Assembly: GCA_951799445.1 (NCBI GenBank)
Contig: OX637287.1
Location: 37,105,724 to 37,169,723, forward strand
Length of the DNA stretch: 64,000 nt
Reading direction: 5' to 3'
DNA from: Pseudisothecium myosuroides
Taxonomy: Eukaryota; Streptophyta; Bryopsida; Hypnales; Lembophyllaceae
The position numbers and the translations under genes are program-made. A model generated the notes under the pieces. That model searched no databases and had not been told where the DNA came from. It saw nothing but the letters and a program-made list of their open reading frames with translations. Shown here piece after piece: positions 10,196-22,109 of the stretch. Position 1 is the stretch's first letter, and each line of letters starts with the position of its first letter.

Positions 10196-11701
10196 ACTCA
10201 TTTTTAGCTCAAATGACAAAAGAATCTAAAAGCATTATGTTCACCATTGGAACATTCAAAACTTGAACATGTATTCCTGTATTACAGATCTACAGTAAAA
10301 TACGCTTTTATAACCTGGGCACTTTGCACTTTGGCAGAGAGTACTTTATTACTCTCTAATCAGCCGCGTACATATTGCAGAACACAGAGAACCAATGGCA
10401 GCGTCCCAAGTCACCCAGATATTAAGCCCAGCTCCACATCAGCAGATCAATCTTTACGTCCAATCATGTCGAGCCACCTCTCCCACCCCCACCGCGTGGC
10501 ACACTCTTCTGAACACCTCCAATGCTGCAACGCCCCAACTGCACCCTGTCAGAAGCCCCAAAATAGAAGAAAAAAGAATCCTAAACTCCAGAAATGATTT
10601 CAGTTCGGAGGTGGGGTCTTGCCTGGTGCCTTCCTTGGAGTCCACACATTGAATGTGTGCAACAGCATCCGTCGGTTAAAAAAAATTTTAATTTCAAAAA
10701 GTAGCCCCTAGCTGCTTCAACTAAATATCAGTGGTGAGATTAGTTTTTTAATTTTTTTAATAAATAAATGAAACTCCTTCAACATATTTATACTAGGTAC
10801 TGTATGTTCTCATTTGGTGTTAAAGAAGGTTGTTACTGAGGGTCTTAGAAATGAATTCAGACCTATTTTTGGACTGTATTCACATTGCTAGATCACCCCT
10901 AATACATAACATTGTTAACCTTTGCTGGGGGATTCCTTTTGCTCCCCTCAAAAGTAGGAGCCCTCCAGCGCTTGGTCAACAAAAAATCAGAGCTTACGGT
11001 AGAACCACCCATCACCAACCAACCCCCCATGGCCAGTCAGTAGGGTGGCCCAAGTACAGCAGATAGTGAGAGTCATTTCCATTGTAGTTTTTGTGATTAA
11101 TTTTGGCTAAAGTACTGCATGCAAATCCAAAGGCCATAACACATGGTCCTCATTTTCTGTGACTCGCTAAACATGAATTATTCATTCTCTGAGCAATTTT
11201 CCAAGACTCTACATGTTGGACATGGGTCCAACGCAACTTTTGCCTTACAAAATTCACTGTAAATTGACTTTGAGTGATAAAATTCCCAAAATTTGGACAA
11301 TCCCCATCATTTCTATCTCTTCACCTGCAGGAATTTTTCCTTTGCTTTCAAGTACCCCACATCATGTCCGCAAGACTGGTGCTTATTCGGTTGGTTATGG
11401 ATGGCTCCACTATATTTGGTGAACACTGTAGACTATGAAATCTGCTCAGACCGGGATTGGGCTAGCTCAACATTTCTACATGCTTAGTTAATTGGCAACC
11501 AATCTGATGCACGCAAGTACTGTGCATACCACCAATCCTGTGGAGGGGATTATAATTGAATCCCCTCCTAGGAATCCAGGGGGGGATTATCCCTCCTCTG
11601 ATAGAGAAGGAATCCCTCCGTTAACAATGTTATGTACCAAGTGTACATTTACCTTATATCATTTAATTCATGTAGAATATTTTTTCTACTTAGCATTGAT
11701 G
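10196..11701. other. Intergenic, no supported gene
   Basis: Several open frames of 60-116 codons occur, but none has flanking splice signals, a recognisable motif or consistent codon character. No repeat ends were defined. Confidence 0.35.
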
Positions 11702-11897
11702 TTGTAGAACCTGTCTAAAGTAATAGGGTTGGGATTGGTTTTACTACATTACGTTAAAAAGGTTATTATATTAGGGAGGGTCATTATATTCATAACATTT
11801 GTATGTGGCCTAGGCCAAGATTGGGCAATCAATATTACCTTAGCTAGAGAGGTTATTAGTTCAAAGAATATTACTTTGGAGAGGTTGTATTGTATAT
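11702..11897. mobile_element. Degenerate Emigrant/pogo-like MITE
   Basis: The left end GTAGAACCTGTCTAAAGTAA and right end GGAGAGGTTGTATTGTA are diverged versions of the CAGTAGAACCTC ends. The inner phrases TTATATTAGGGAGGGTCATT and GGCAATCAATATT match the intact copy at 54956-55140. Confidence 0.7.
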
Positions 11898-12443
11898 TAT
11901 ATGATATTTTTTGATGCTTCATCAATCAAGGCAGACTTTGATCTACAATAATTGACCAAACTTTGTGAAAAAGACAAAAGACTTTTTGGAATTCTATTTG
12001 GAACCATGCAACATTTGCATAATGAGAATTGTAATTATTGGTTGGCTTTATAAATTTTGAAGGCTCATGAAAAGTAGGGGAGACAATTTTGCAACTCCCA
12101 GTGCATTATTCTTAACATTTGACTTAAACTTTTTGATTGCTTTTAGTTTGACAACTAAACAAAGTTATGTGTAAAATGTACTTCCTCCCTATTCATAAAG
12201 AAGTATAAACATGGCATAAAACTTGATGTTGAAAGCAATTTTTTTATTTTCAATTTTCAATTTTTTTTTAATGACTTGAATAAATCATAGAAGTTCATCC
12301 TTTGATACTACACCAATTTGTCCCAATAGTGTATGGGGAATTAGCGTCACCTCGAAAATTAAGGTCATCACAATAATTTGTTTTTGTAAAAATTTGTGCA
12401 ATATGGTAATTGCTTAGTTATGATGTACTATGAGGGTTGATTT
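11898..12443. other. Intergenic, nothing recognised
   Basis: AT-rich sequence with no gene or repeat structure that I can define. Confidence 0.4.
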
Positions 12444-12605
12444 CCAGTCAATTTTTTGACCAGCCTATGGTTGGAATTAGACATACCTATGTAACAAGAG
12501 TAGGATTTCAAAGAATCTTGACAAAAAAAATTTACAGTAACTTCATTATTGGGCTAGAAAATAACAAAAAATTGCAAATCTGTCGGAAGTCTATTTTTCC
12601 AGACG
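12444..12605 (+). mobile_element. Internal fragment of the 439-bp MITE family
   Basis: GACCAGCCTATGGTTGGAAT, the spaced TATGTAACAAGAGTAGG and CTTGACAAAAAAAATTTACAG follow the order of 6160-6300. The terminal repeats are missing. Confidence 0.6.
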
Positions 12606-12656
12606 GGATTTTTTTTCCTCCACCAAACCCAACCGGCAGCTATGCTAAAATCCTTA

Positions 12657-13098
12657 AAGCATCCCCACTCGGCTTGCAAAACACAGGTGGGATTTGGCTG
12701 GTAAAATGCCTGGCTATCCACTTTGCAAGCTGGGCTAGGATGAGGTGACCCACCCATAACATGTTAAGAGGCCATTTGCCAAGTGAAAGTGCAGGCGGTT
12801 AGGGTTAAATGCAGTTTTTATTCAAACTCGTAAGTGGCACAAGAGGTGGTGGAATGGCCGTAGGAGGTGAAAAACAACCCATCTAATAAGTCCCCGAGGT
12901 TTAGGAAAATTGTTCACATTTTGTTGCACATTATTTTGTAGACCATTTGCAGGCCTACAAAAACACCTCGTTCTGTAAGCTGGAAGCAATTTTTAGGCCG
13001 GCCTTTTAACAAGTTCATGCCTTTTGCAAGTCCGGTGGGGCAAATTTGCAAGCCAATACGAAGAAGTCATCCGTTTTACAAGACGGGTGGGGATACTC
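12657..13098. mobile_element. Tourist/PIF-Harbinger-like MITE (442 bp)
   Basis: The left end reads AAGCATCCCCACTCGGCTTG and the right end, reverse-complemented, GAGTATCCCCACCCGTCTTG. TTA lies on both sides (12654-12656, 13099-13101), the 3-bp duplication typical of PIF/Harbinger elements. A second element with related ends and also TTA-flanked lies at 54167-54626. No transposase is encoded. Confidence 0.8.
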
Positions 13099-13179
13099 TT
13101 AAGTGATGGGAAATAGGTTCTAAAGCTTCTAGTTGGATGAAGTGAGTGCATATTCACTCACCCAGGTTGGTCGAGCTCT

Positions 13180-14017
13180 TCGGGATTAAAAAGGGCAAAA
13201 AAACAGGAAAAAGCTGAACATTTGATTTCCCAAAAATGTCGGGAAAGAACTGAGTGCAGCCGCGGGCTGACGGACCTGATTCCACGACACCGCGGGGACC
13301 GACACTCGGCTGACTGACGGGTGTCATTTTCTAAGTTTGGAGCCCGCCCAGGCTGGTGCTTCGCGTCTTCCTCACTAGTCGGGAAGAATTCTGTAGCAAC
13401 GTTCTACCGAGTCGTGGAATTCAGTCAGCTAAGCTACACCCTCGCAATCCGGAGGACTTTCGCCGCTCACTTGCAATTATATTAACTGCACTTCACCTCG
13501 ATGGTCTCTTCAGGGATCAGGACTTCTCAAGTTGTCTGGACAGGAACTCTTCCAATGTGTGTGGGCGAAGTGAACTAAGTCGTAGCTAGAAGAATTCATT
13601 CGTTTACGGTTTGGTTTGGTACTGACTGGCATTGCGGTGCCAATTGATGCGGTGAGCGGTGAGCGGGGAATTCGCGAAGTGCACCGACCAATTTTCTCGG
13701 TCGGAGACGAGGAGCGGTGCGAATTGGAGTGTTTTCTTGGAAATTTGTGTTGGCATTAGAGTGCTCTGTTTTTGGGAGTCGTTTCTTGATTTTCGCTATC
13801 GAAGTTTGGTAGGAGTGTGGAGTGAAATCTTGTTAGTGGAATTGGAAAGCAATGTGTTAAGGTGAATCTTGATTCAATAGTATTGGTGTTGAGTGTTCGA
13901 TTTGGTGTAGAGAGTTGTGAGGTACCTGTAGGTTGTTGCTGTGGAGGGGAGTTGTGTAGAGTCGAGCTCATCGGTTTAGAAGAGAGGAGAAGAGAAGAGA
14001 GCATTTCGGTTTTGGAG
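13180..14017 (+). promoter_or_regulatory. Likely promoter and 5' leader of the 14-kb gene
   Basis: GC content rises clearly relative to the surrounding repeats from about 13230 and stays high up to the start codon at 14018. The reading frame of exon 1 is open back to about 13862 but contains no ATG before 14018. I could not fix a transcription start or a TATA box. Confidence 0.4.
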
Positions 14018-15528
14018 ATGTCCATACGCCAAAGGGCAACACAATGTTTGGGAAAGCATCTCCCAGATAAGACGCACAGCCGGCTCTGCTCGCCTTCTAG
14101 TCGGTGGCCGGGACTCCGTGCTCGATGGCACGAGGAACAAGAAAACAGTAAACTGATTCAAACTTCTGTAATGTCCGAGCGCATCTTTCGGTCGCGAGAA
14201 ACAGTCAAGGCGTGGCTGGAGTCCAGCCCTAGCTCTGTGATTGACAATCAAGAGGAGGAGAGCGCTTGCTCTTCCTCCTTTGACTCTTTCAGCTCGTCTC
14301 CCGCCGGATCTGTCGACCATCTCAGCGACACCTCCCGATTTCAACAGACCTCTCCGGGCAAGGTTAACTCGCCAGGTCATACCAGGGTAAGCGTCATTCG
14401 TATCTTCAATAGATGTGACACAGCGGGAGAATTTTTTGACTTCTAGGTTTTGCAGGATAAGTGTAGGATTTGAATTATTTCCGCTTTTTATTTTTTAAAT
14501 GTTTTTTTCGGTTGAGTTGTGCGGATGAGAGACTGATAGTAGGTTTCGTGTGTGTCGCCGTTGCAGTCGAGAACCATATCTCCTCCCAGACGCACAGCAA
14601 ATAGAAATTCTGCAGACGTGTCGAGGATTGACTACGGTGGAGGCAGCTTCCTCATGCTCGCCTTTAAGAATGCACAATGTAAGCATTCTCCAATTGTACT
14701 GTATTTTCGATGTGAAATTCATGTTATGTTCACTGAAAGGGTTGAATGGCGGTGTTGGTATGCATGTCCATCTTGCGGAATTGTTCCTCTTCTTGCGCAA
14801 TGTATTTAGACTTGGGGTTGTGGCATTTTATCGCAGATCGTGGCTCTTCATCTCCGCCTGCATTCCTGTATACATCTGAAGATTCGAGGGACGATCACCG
14901 CCTCATCGTGAATGCAGAGGAATGCTGTTCTCCTAGAAGCGAGTTCAGCATAACCTCGGAATGGCAGTACATTTTAGCAGCTGCAAATGCAGCAGGCATG
15001 AGCACACGCGACTCGTCTGGGAATGACTCTGAATTGGAGACTTCTTTCGAGGTTTTGAATGTCTCCGACGTCGACTTGGGATCCGCAGTTGGCAATCTTT
15101 GCGTGCAGCCCGATGTGGTGAGGAGACCCTTGCGGGCTCTCTCTTTGGCTGATCTCTCTGCAAGTGGTGAAATGAAGAATACGGTGGACGACAAGAAAGC
15201 CACGATACTAATTGATTCAATTGGCTTCGAGCCAAGGGAAACACACGTGGACGTAAATTACGGTATATCTCCAAACATTTTCTGGTTCCATACGCTTGTT
15301 ATTTATACCGCCGCGTTTAACTTGAGGACTCGTTGTACTTAGTCCGTTGTGTTTCTACAGTGTGAGTCTAGGTGTTTGCTCTAGTTGTTTATATTCATGG
15401 TGTGAGCCTCTCTGCGATTTTCAGATCAAAGTCCTCTTCGGAGACTATCGCGGAGAAATTTGGTGGTGAAGCCAAATTTTCGAGAAGCAGCTGAGCGAGG
15501 TCCAAAACGAGGAGTGCAAAAGCAGTGA
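14018..15528 (+). CDS. Unknown serine-rich protein, four exons, 336 residues
   Basis: Exons are 14018-14386, 14567-14678, 14837-15262 and 15425-15528. Every junction has GT and AG, and the frame is kept through phase 0, 1 and 1 introns; the sum, 1011 bases, is 336 codons plus TGA. The start is the first ATG in the frame. The protein is polar. Residues about 84-98 are a serine tract (SSSFDSFSSS), residues 124-133 are basic and proline-rich (SRTISPPRRT), exon 3 (161-302) contains a helical-looking SEWQYILAAANAAGMS and an acidic stretch, and the last exon is strongly basic. No signal peptide, membrane segment or domain is recognised. The three introns are only about 160-180 bases. The last exon is the weakest part: a different frame through it connects to coding-like sequence downstream (see next entry). 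The exon structure makes a real gene likely; the function is unknown. Confidence 0.65.
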
Positions 15529-15818
15529 TACCGCCGAGGTTTGTGAAGTTCCCGGCCATTTAAAAAAAAAATCGTACCTTTTGCAAATTCAGATCTTTCT
15601 TCATTCCAAAGAATTTTCTTTGAAGTTGTTTTTGAATTCTTTCTCTTTCTCTCTTGCTGCAGTTTAAAGTAGAAACAGGTTACTCGCACTTGATGGACAA
15701 GACGTAGGACGAATCAGCAATTGCACGCCCAAAGGCAGAGGGGAAGAAGGCAATAGCTGAAGCGAAGTATGCTGAAGAAAGCAGGAAGAGTAGTTATGGA
15801 AGTGAAGCAGTTTATTAA
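15425..15818 (+). pseudogene. Decayed or misread 3' exons of the 14-kb gene
   Basis: If exon 3 ends instead at 15252 (GAC before GTAAAT), the frame entering at 15425 meets TGA at 15467 but then reads a coiled-coil-like IFEKQLSEVQNEECKSSDTA up to a GT donor at 15539. In phase with it, an exon from 15663 (after TTGCTGCAG) reads on to TAG at 15705, and past that stop the same frame stays open with a charged, alanine- and lysine-rich stretch to TAA at 15816. In a second frame the start of the exon at 15425 also reads well (SSETIAEKFGGEAK). This pattern fits one frameshift near 15470 plus one nonsense change in an older, longer last part, or sequence errors. Confidence 0.4.
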
Positions 15819-16675
15819 TTAGACGAGCAAAACTCCTCGTGGCTGTTTATTTCTTGGTTGAAGTGAGCAATTTCGCAGATTGCTTACGGGGTTTCACAAA
15901 GGATTTTCCGAATCGATCATCGCCCGCCAAACACCTCTATATTTGTCACTTTTCAGCGAAGAAATTCGTCAGCGGTGTGTAATTTTAACTTGAGTGTACA
16001 GTGTGCAACCTTCTTCAATTACACCCAGACACAAAGTGTCTACAGAATTGTTAGAAGCTCAAATTAGAATTGAATGTCTACGGTTCTACCCATCAAGTCT
16101 TAGGACACGGTCATTTGTACTGTAAATTGAGTTCAGCGAGTTCGTGATATATAGATACACATCACCGAAGGAAGTAATTCTTACGAAGCTTCTGAGACCA
16201 GATTTTGAGGGAACTATCTACGTGAAATTGTAGACACTTTGGCGCACGTACTAATTCTTCGAAAGGTTTATTGGTAACTATGTAGACTAGATATACTACA
16301 AATTTTGTTCATTTAATTTTTCCTGCAAACTCTGTTACTAATAAAATATGCAAGTATTGGATATTCATTGCTCATGGTCAAAAGAACTTGGCAGCCACAG
16401 GTTTACACTGTGTTATCGTTATTGTGCATGTGACAGTAATTTACCAAAGGCGCATTATTTTGCTCTAGTGCAGGTTGAAGTGTTAATTTCCAGATGTTTG
16501 GGATGGGTGGATGACATTATTACCTACACCTACACTATGCTTATTTGCCCCTCTCACCAACTAACAGGAAAAAGTGTTTCATCGCCGTTGCAGCGAAAAA
16601 AAAAAGGTTGTCCACTAAAGTACTGTAGAAACTACTCCATGTGTCACTTCTGCAAGTGATTTTGGGGAGATGTGT
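15819..16675. other. Gene-proximal noncoding region
   Basis: Base composition falls from gene-like to AT-rich. It probably includes the 3' untranslated region of the upstream gene; an AATAAAA run is at 16339. No further gene was recognised. Confidence 0.35.
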
Positions 16676-16877
16676 GAAGACCTGTGGAGAGTAGCTTTTC
16701 TGATTTGTTCGCATTGAAAATTTAGAAAATGATAAAAATTAAAAAAATTAAAACTTTCTTTGACATCTGGTGCTCTGTTTCTTTCGCCGAGGCTTTGTCC
16801 TCCGGTTTGATGTACTGTTTCCCCTATCAATGGAAATCGTCCATTTTCAATTAAAAAAAAAGAAGACCTGTGGAGAG
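16676..16877 (+). mobile_element. Short poly-A retroposon with 16-bp target duplication
   Basis: The 16-base sequence GAAGACCTGTGGAGAG occurs exactly at 16676-16691 and again at 16862-16877. The 170 bases between end in nine A residues (16853-16861) directly against the second repeat. Perfect long direct repeats with a 3' A tail are the signature of LINE-mediated insertion of an RNA copy. I do not recognise the inserted RNA; no clear RNA polymerase III boxes were identified, so it could be a SINE, a truncated LINE end or a short retrocopy. The perfect duplication suggests a recent event. Confidence 0.8.
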
Positions 16878-16939
16878 ATCTTTAGACGCAAAGATAGGAC
16901 CACCGGAAATTTAAGCTAAATTTTTTATAAACTCTACTA

Positions 16940-17160
16940 CGTAATTGGGCAGGGGTGAACTGAAACCCTTCGCTCGGCCCTGTTTTCCGCACAAATTTTT
17001 TTTTGCAAATTTTGAATTCATATTTGGGATCAGAGACCCCAAATTTGTTCAATTACATCAATAATATTCCCTGGATCGGCCCAAAATAGGGGGCTTTTTT
17101 TTTACATGCACCCCTGGTAAGGCGGAGTGAGGGGGTCAATCCACCCCAATCCGTAATTGG
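16940..17160. mobile_element. Mutator-like MITE with 9-bp duplication
   Basis: CGTAATTGG is present exactly at 16940-16948 and 17152-17160. Between them, a 203-bp element has inverted ends: GGGGTGAACTGAAACCC on the left and the complement of GGGGTGGATTGACCCCC on the right. A 9-bp duplication is characteristic of Mutator-like elements. A second copy lies at about 49951-50193. Confidence 0.8.
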
Positions 17161-18531
17161 CAGTGAGGATAATAGGATATTTTTTCACATGTTGCGAGAT
17201 TTGTGGCGTGAAATGTTACATGAGAGCTATGCCCTGCAGACCTCAAACGTTGATTAGGATGCGCCACGATTGTAGTGAGAAATTTTGAACTCCTGCGTCT
17301 CCTCATCAAACTCGCTACTCCTGCGGCCACGCTACAAATGCTCATGTCCGCAATATCATCTCTCTTTTCAGAGCATCCCATATGGTCCTTTAAATTTTTG
17401 CGGATGCAGTAAGCTGTTTAGTTGCCCTCCAAACTGATTGGCGTTTGAGACAAGAGAACCCCTGCAATGCAATTGGCAAGGCCGTGATGCAAAGGGACTC
17501 TTGCAAGTTTTTGTTTTTTTTTCATTTAATTTAGGCAGTTTAGGAAGCGATAATCTCTGGAAGGATGAAGCTTCTTACATCCTTAGAAATGGATGAAAAT
17601 TGCAATATATGGATGAAATTCCATTTATTCATCCAAAATGATGTACATTCATCCAATTTGAGCAATTCCATTCCACGATTTCATCCATTGAAAAGCAAGA
17701 ATATTTTGCCAAAGATTCTTTGGAAAAAAAATTATCATTTTTGAGCGAAAAATCGCTCAACCCCCCCCCCCCCCCGCCGAAGTCTTGTGCTTAAGGGAAG
17801 GACCACTTCTCCAGAAAAAAAGCCACAATGCAATCTTGAAAGTATTTTTGCCTTTTGATTTCCTTTTGGGGTGCTCACCAAAGAGAATTCACATAGTGCG
17901 ACAATCATTAGAATTCAACGGGCTCACAATAGAGGCACGCCTGTTAGCAAGAGGCAGGAGATCGCATTTCTTGGCAAAATTTATGGGACCTTCGAATTAG
18001 CTCTCTAGATAGCCATTTGAAGGACTATAGGCGATACTCTTACAAATTGCTATTCTCCCTAGTTACAAGATATCTTTGCCTTTTTACTTGCTTGATTCCT
18101 TTGACCACACTTCACACAATTGCTTCTTCTTTGTTGTTCCCAAAGTGAATCCCAAAAAATGGACATGGCACTTTTTGTGTGGTCTCATGGTTAGACTACT
18201 TTTTGTATTAATTGGAATGAATTTTTCAATGTTAGGAAACGATTGGCTATTTCTTGCAAAATCCATTATTTTAGTCCTCCCCATCTCATTTTATATGTGA
18301 GAGGTGTAGATTGAAGAAAGCACGGGATGCTCTAATATTAATAATTGATCAAAAGCCTTCCCCCAAAGATTGTAGGGAAGGAGCTATCTTATACGCTTAG
18401 ATACTTGGAGATCCTTCAATAAAAGATAGAGAAAGGTTGATATGTTTTAAAATATTCAATTAAAATGTGGAGCATCCAACATGCAAAGGACCACCAACAA
18501 ATGTCAACATTGTTATGTGAATGTCATGTAA
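17152..18531. other. Intergenic, C15 homopolymer inside
   Basis: Apart from a run of 15 C residues at 17761-17775, preceded by a small hairpin (TTGAGCG/CGCTCAA), no gene is supported. A cluster of GGATGAAAT/ATTCATCC inverted motifs lies at 17560-17690. Frames at 17785-18300 are short and unrecognised. Confidence 0.4.
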
Positions 18532-20157
18532 CCTCTAAAGCCCCATGGTCTCAGAGGACGAGTTGGATTTCAAGTAGGCTCCTATGGTCTCAATATTTGT
18601 CATGATTTTTTGAAATTTATTGTAAAGATAGAAAAACACATTAGCTTTCCGGAAATATATACTACAAGAAAAAGGGGTCTTTCACAATCAACTAAACAAT
18701 GACTTACTGTCCTAAATGACTATAGTACGACTGCAACTTTGTAATTGCACATGCAGTGTGATGGGGCAGAGGACTAGTCATTCTGTAGTCATATGGATGA
18801 AGACTGTGGCGTCGCACTCCTTTCATCCGGTGATTTTCATTGAGTAACTCATTCAAAGGCGTGATGTGGACCTCTGAAGCCCTGTGGTCCACCGTCTTAG
18901 TCGTAGATCAGTTGCGCTCCAACTACGTATTGATTGCTTGTACCTCCGTGAACAACTACAACATTACTTGGAAATGACTGCAGAGCCCAAGTGTGAACTA
19001 CTGTACTTGGGCAATCATTTTCAATCCATTTAGCAAATTTGTCTATAACTTTTGATTTGAGGCTCAATATGTAAAATGGATTTTTGGAGATGAAAGTGAG
19101 ATTGATTTCCTAATTTTTATTAGTTCAAAGTTTTTTGAAAAAAATTAATCTACTATACCTCAATGAAGTCTGAAATATTATTTGTAACACAATTCTTGCA
19201 TTTTACATATCCCACATCGTTTGTCTTGCCTACTACTACCCCACTTCTATAAAAGGCTTGTCATTTCATCTCTTAATACTTACCCACTAAGTAGATTTGG
19301 AAGCCATGCAAGACATAAGCCAAATATGGTGTATATTGTATGATGTATTGTATATGGTGTATGGTGTACTGTATTTGGTATATGGTGTGAAACTTTGAAT
19401 GTACTCATATGTGATTGTAAAATGACTAGTCCCCGTCTATACTCGGAAACGACTACGAGCGCCACTTAAAAATGATTAGATAATCTTGAAAGCACATCCT
19501 ACAAATGACTCGACATGTGTCAAAGCATCATTGGTGTGGCAAAGTCGGTCCCACCAATATTACTACCTGAACCGCATATATGACTAAAGTATGACTGCAG
19601 TGACCTACATGCCACGTCAGATAGTCATTGCCATGTCGACAACCCCTTTGGATGAAACTGTAGATGAACATCCATAGAGGAAAATGGATGGTGATATAAA
19701 AAACGTAGTCATTTATATAAAGGACTCGTCCACTGACTATAGAGTCCAAAATTCTATAGCAGTCATACACATCCAAAATGATTGAAAACATAGTTATATA
19801 CGCAGTCATAGAATGCTTATATTCTTGTAGTGATAATATATATTCCAATTGATGCCCTAGAGCAAAAATTATGGCACAAAAAGTTCTTTTTCTAGTTTAG
19901 CGGGCAGAAAAACTCCTCAAAAAAAACTTAAAATAAAAAAACTTAATTTTTTTTTCTTATAGATTATATTTTTATCTACATGGCAAGCTTTGATTCATTC
20001 CATTTGGATTTGTTATGATAAAGTTATCAACAATCTTGTTTTTCAAGCAATCAAAGCATCTTCTTGAAATAATAACTTGTAGGATTCATTTCTGATCTCA
20101 ATTTTCACAATTAAAAAAAAAATCAATAGGTTAGGATCTCTAGCTAAAATAATCTCA
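18532..20157 (+). mobile_element. Truncated TTAA-family element, split by a CACTA element
   Basis: The left end CCTCTAAAGCCCC is preceded by GTAA (a changed TTAA). Sequences at 18604-18659 (TTTTTTGAAATTTATTG, ATTAGCTTTCC) and 19836-20157 (CTTGTAGGATTCATTTCTGA, ATAGATTATATTTTTATCTA) follow the order of the intact copy at 25231-26161. The element at 18660-19832 separates them. The right third of the unit is missing. Confidence 0.65.
18660..19832. mobile_element. Non-autonomous CACTA (EnSpm-like) element
   Basis: Ends are TACTACAAGAAAAAG on the left and the reverse complement of CACTACAAGAATATAAGC on the right. ATA is duplicated at 18657-18659 and 19833-19835. CACTACAAGAA ends with 3-bp duplications identify the CACTA superfamily. 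The 1173-bp interior has many related GACTATAG / ACGACTAC motifs, as subterminal transposase-binding repeats do, a TATGGTGTA-rich tract at 19327-19390, and at 19034-19206 a copy of the foldback arm found at 22993-23169. It has no coding capacity. Confidence 0.85.
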
Positions 20158-22109
20158 CATGCTCTGATTGCTCGGAACTCCCAATTCCGCACATCGATCT
20201 CTTGCAAGGCTTAGGGAGTGACCCCCAATGTCCCCTTTGCTCACCAAGATGGCATGCACATGCCTCAAGATGAGCGTCGTGACAACTGTAGAACCAATGA
20301 CCGGGTATAAAGGAGCTTGTTGTGAGGCTAAAAGGATTTCTTGCGCTAGATGTAGAGGCTCAAATAAAGAGTATTTTAGCAATAGAGCTATAGGGGTAGA
20401 AAATTGAAAAGTCAAGAGCCAAGTGCAGAATCTAAAGAGTCACCACCAAAAGATCAAGATGTAAGAAGTAAAGATGGCTAAGCAAGAGAAAGACATGCTA
20501 GGCTTACAATAATCTTTCACTTGCGTAGTCTACTAGAGAGCTCATAATTTGCTCGGGTGAAATTTGGAAATGGACGGTAAATAAGCACGATGTTGGCGGG
20601 GGGAGACGGCTTGCAATTGTACAATGATGACGTGAAAGACATTGTTACAATAATTGATGTTAATTTTTTTTTCATTTTTTCAATTACAATATGCTTTTCA
20701 TTTATGGTTCAACGACCATAAATAATAAGTTCAACCATGATTTATTTATGGGTTGGTGAATATAATAGCCAAGTGCATGGGGGCTATGATTCCTTTTGAT
20801 GTCGTGTAGCAGCTAGGTATTATTTGGGGAAAGAACCTACACCACTTTGGCGGGGTCGATTCAACTTTAGTTGCTATATTGGACGGACCGTCCGTCCGAA
20901 CCGGCAGATATGTCTGCTTGTTCAGTGACCCTAAATTGCATGATGTGACTATTTTAAGATAAAAGTCTTGTTTCTGCATCAAAAATTCGATTTTGAAAAT
21001 AAATGATTATAATTTTTCTATTCAAGATTTTGTGCAAGGATACCCATTGCAATCTTGACTTTCCGTAGTGTTGAGGGCTCTTGGAAATGAGCCTCAAATC
21101 CACTAGATCGTGCAGAAAAAATCACACTAGAAATTCATTTAAAAAAATTGTAGAGTATATTTTGAGAAGCTGTAAATTGATTGGGTTTATGCATGTTAGG
21201 TCCTTTAACCTCATATTTTTTTGGTCTATTACTTTTTAGATTTGATATGAAAAAACAGAGCTCAAAGATTTTCATAGTTTTAACACCCTAATAATCGAAC
21301 ATTATAATCTTTCAATCCTTAAATGATATTGTTGTGTTTCCTTTTCCTACGTGATCTCTAACATGTCTAGTTTGAATTTGTACGGATACAATTCAGAAAA
21401 AATTGATTCAACTTATCAAAATGTTGACTTTTTGTTCAATTTAGAGCAAATTCCAAGAGGCTCAGAACAGGCCTTGGGCATTTAGGGGTTAAAGAGCCAT
21501 CGTACCTTTGTTTACAATTTTGTAGCCAACCTAAGCGTTCAAATTTTGCTGTCACTGTAAAGCAATTTAGATTGCCTCGTAACTGAAATCCCATTTCCAC
21601 CGAACTCATGAAAAGTTGAAGAGCAAAGTGGTCCATTTTCTGAAATACGCGAATTTCATTTTCCCCGTAATTTCTTTAATTATGAAATGTCGATGCACTT
21701 CAGCCGTTGATGGCATCTGAATTTGCGCGGCATTCGAAGATGTCGGGTTTTTTTTTTTCTTCCAATTCTGACCTCGTTGCTTTTCTGGGCTATCAAGGCC
21801 GCCACCTGCCCGTTCTCTGTCCTCTTCCTTCACGCAGGACGTCCACATGCTGCCCGCAGCCCTTATCCAGAAAGTCAACAAATCCGATGCCCGAGGTCAA
21901 AACACGTGGCACTGAGGCCCTGCTCCTGACGTCGCAGAAAAGCTCGCAACGTTTTCCCAAATGACTTTCCTAGCATGCTCGTCTTTCCAGACATTCATTT
22001 GTTTTCAGTCTGACATCTGCTAGTTCTACGCAGCATCATCCCAATTAAATCATTCCGTGTCTAAATTTTTGGTTCTAACGTCCCAAAAAACGCAGCTTTC
22101 TTATAGTGA
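20158..22109. other. Intergenic; one transposon end
   Basis: No gene is supported. At 21468-21492 the sequence CCTTGGGCATTTAGGGGTTAA is the right end of a TTAA-family element whose left part is not present. The more GC-rich stretch 21700-21960 has overlapping frames on both strands but none recognised. Confidence 0.4.

Noticed and set aside
17761..17775. C15 run
   Set aside because: A homopolymer next to a small hairpin; could be real or an assembly artefact, with no sign of function.
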